From positions 1-64,000 of the forward strand of contig JASGVX010000143.1 of assembly GCA_030054735.1 (NCBI GenBank): a DNA stretch of 64,000 nt. The letters are read 5' to 3'. The stretch's first letter is position 1. Each line of letters starts with the position of its first letter. The notes under the pieces are model-generated. The model saw nothing but the letters and a program-made list of their open reading frames with translations. It searched no databases and was not told where the DNA came from. Positions 63,417 through 64,000 of the stretch are shown piece after piece. The position numbers and the translations under genes were made by a program. This DNA comes from Methanobacteriota archaeon. GTDB taxonomy: Archaea > Halobacteriota > Methanosarcinia > Methanosarcinales > Methanosarcinaceae.

Positions 63417-64000
63417 TCAGTATTCCTCTTCTACTTCTTCTGTCTCTTCTACTACTTCTTCCTCGGATTCATCGAATTCATCGAGATCTTCAACGTCGTC
63501 CTCTTCGGTTTCTGTTTCATATCCAGTTTCTTTTGCTTTTCTGGAGAGGGCGGTTAGTTTTATTTTTTCATCTTCTTTTCCGTTTTTAATCCTGGCCATG
63601 CCGCTGACTTTGTCCCCGGATTTGAGGTTCATAATCCGTACTCCCTGGGTGTTTCTGCCCTGGATTGAGATGTCTTTTGCAGGGATGCGGATTATAATGC
63701 CTTCTGCACTAGTGAACATGAGCTCATCGTCTTCAGCTACGGATTTAACTTTTGAGACAAAACCGTTCCTGAGGTTTGTGACAATTGTGATCACACCTTT
63801 TCCACCGCGGCGGCGAGCAGGGTACTGAGAGTATTCCGTCCTTTTACCAAATCCGTTTTCGGTCACTGTCAGGAGGGTTGCGGTCTCATCGACCAGGTCC
63901 AGGCTGACTACCTCATCATCTGATCCGTCAAGGGTCATACCGCGGACTCCTCTTGCAGTCCTTCCCATAGGGCGGACATCTCCTTCTGAAAAGCGGATAG
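63417..64000 (-). CDS. gyrA: DNA gyrase subunit A, C-terminal part (runs off window)
   Basis: Only the last ~194 residues are visible, and the frame is open to the right edge. They form the end of the beta-pinwheel that wraps DNA: repeated blades with IRFSEGDVRPMGRTARGVRGM and the GyrA-box-like YPARRRGGKGV, which marks gyrase rather than topoisomerase IV. A very acidic Glu/Asp tail of about 35 residues ends the protein. Gyrase introduces negative supercoils; methanosarcinal archaea carry a bacterial-type gyrase. The catalytic Tyr lies outside the window. Confidence 0.93.
   Translation of the reverse strand, partial: IRFSEGDVRPMGRTARGVRGMTLDGSDDEVVSLDLVDETATLLTVTENGFGKRTEYSQYPARRRGGKGVITIVTNLRNGFVSKVKSVAEDDELMFTSAEGIIIRIPAKDISIQGRNTQGVRIMNLKSGDKVSGMARIKNGKEDEKIKLTALSRKAKETGYETETEEDDVEDLDEFDESEEEVVEETEEVEEEY

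Noticed and set aside
1-64000. Possible tRNA or rRNA genes
   Set aside because: I looked in the long gaps for TTCGA/TTCAA-type T-loops with matching acceptor stems and found none convincing. A covariance search such as tRNAscan-SE or Rfam would be decisive.

Overview
The window is a chromosomal segment of a methanogenic archaeon, almost certainly a Methanosarcina. Supporting genes are a thermosome subunit, an archaeal non-discriminating-type AspRS, type II (archaeal) GAPDH, an AksA/homocitrate-synthase-like enzyme, an MTH865-family protein, a homologue of methyl-CoM reductase component A2, a MEDS-domain histidine kinase, an archaellin, and a DHPS-like protein of the MJ0301 type. Intergenic DNA is long and AT-rich, with TATA-box promoters and several families of short interspersed repeats. 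The exact species cannot be fixed from the sequence alone.

Layout. 1-6.8 kb is an insertion-sequence graveyard: an integrase-type transposase tail, two decayed IS66 copies in direct orientation at 0.14-0.94 and 6.35-6.75 kb, and two other transposase fragments. These bracket a transglutaminase-like membrane protein, a DUF523-YbgA protein and a peroxiredoxin. 6.8-14.8 kb is housekeeping: DHPS-like protein, aspS, rpiA, thermosome, and a helical protein with an acidic tail. 14.85-22.1 kb is a complete seven-gene tryptophan operon on the minus strand (trpC-B-A-D-F-E-G) with a TATA box and a TGTACA motif at the predicted start site. 22.8-24.7 kb is a CRISPR array of 25 repeats with no cas genes in the window; its last repeat is split by a small inverted-repeat element. 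25.5-32.2 kb holds cyclophilin, a decayed ribonucleotide reductase tail with a CAG/ACAG-rich expansion, a DMT transporter plus a broken relative, an MgtC/DUF4010 protein, a tRNA methylthiotransferase and an MTH865 protein.

32.5-41.2 kb holds the A2-like twin-ABC ATPase, a flavoprotein pseudogene, the MEDS histidine kinase, gap, an FBPase/IMPase-NAD kinase pair and the homocitrate-synthase-type enzyme. 41.3-52.7 kb holds envelope and unknown proteins: a PepSY-like secreted protein, a DUF3160 lipoprotein, a small zinc-ribbon protein, a GDYXXLXY/DUF2157 pair, a MarR-MATE pair and DUF4013. 53-64 kb holds pyrG, a membrane protein behind a 12-unit tandem-repeat leader, a GNAT, an AlkD-like protein, a Fur-cydA-cydB oxygen-defence cluster, an archaellin, and the C-terminal end of gyrA running off the window.

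The main unexplained structure is repetitive. Family A is about 72 bp and occurs in both orientations (six near-full copies plus deleted or partial ones). Family B is a 160-171 bp MITE with CAGGCTGTCTCAAAA-type ends (four full copies plus traces). Family C is a double-hairpin element with a GTCCTCTT/AAAAGGAC stem (three copies). Family D is a short hairpin with a compensatory base pair (two copies). Family E is a palindrome related to the IS66 ends (two copies). No rRNA or tRNA gene was seen.
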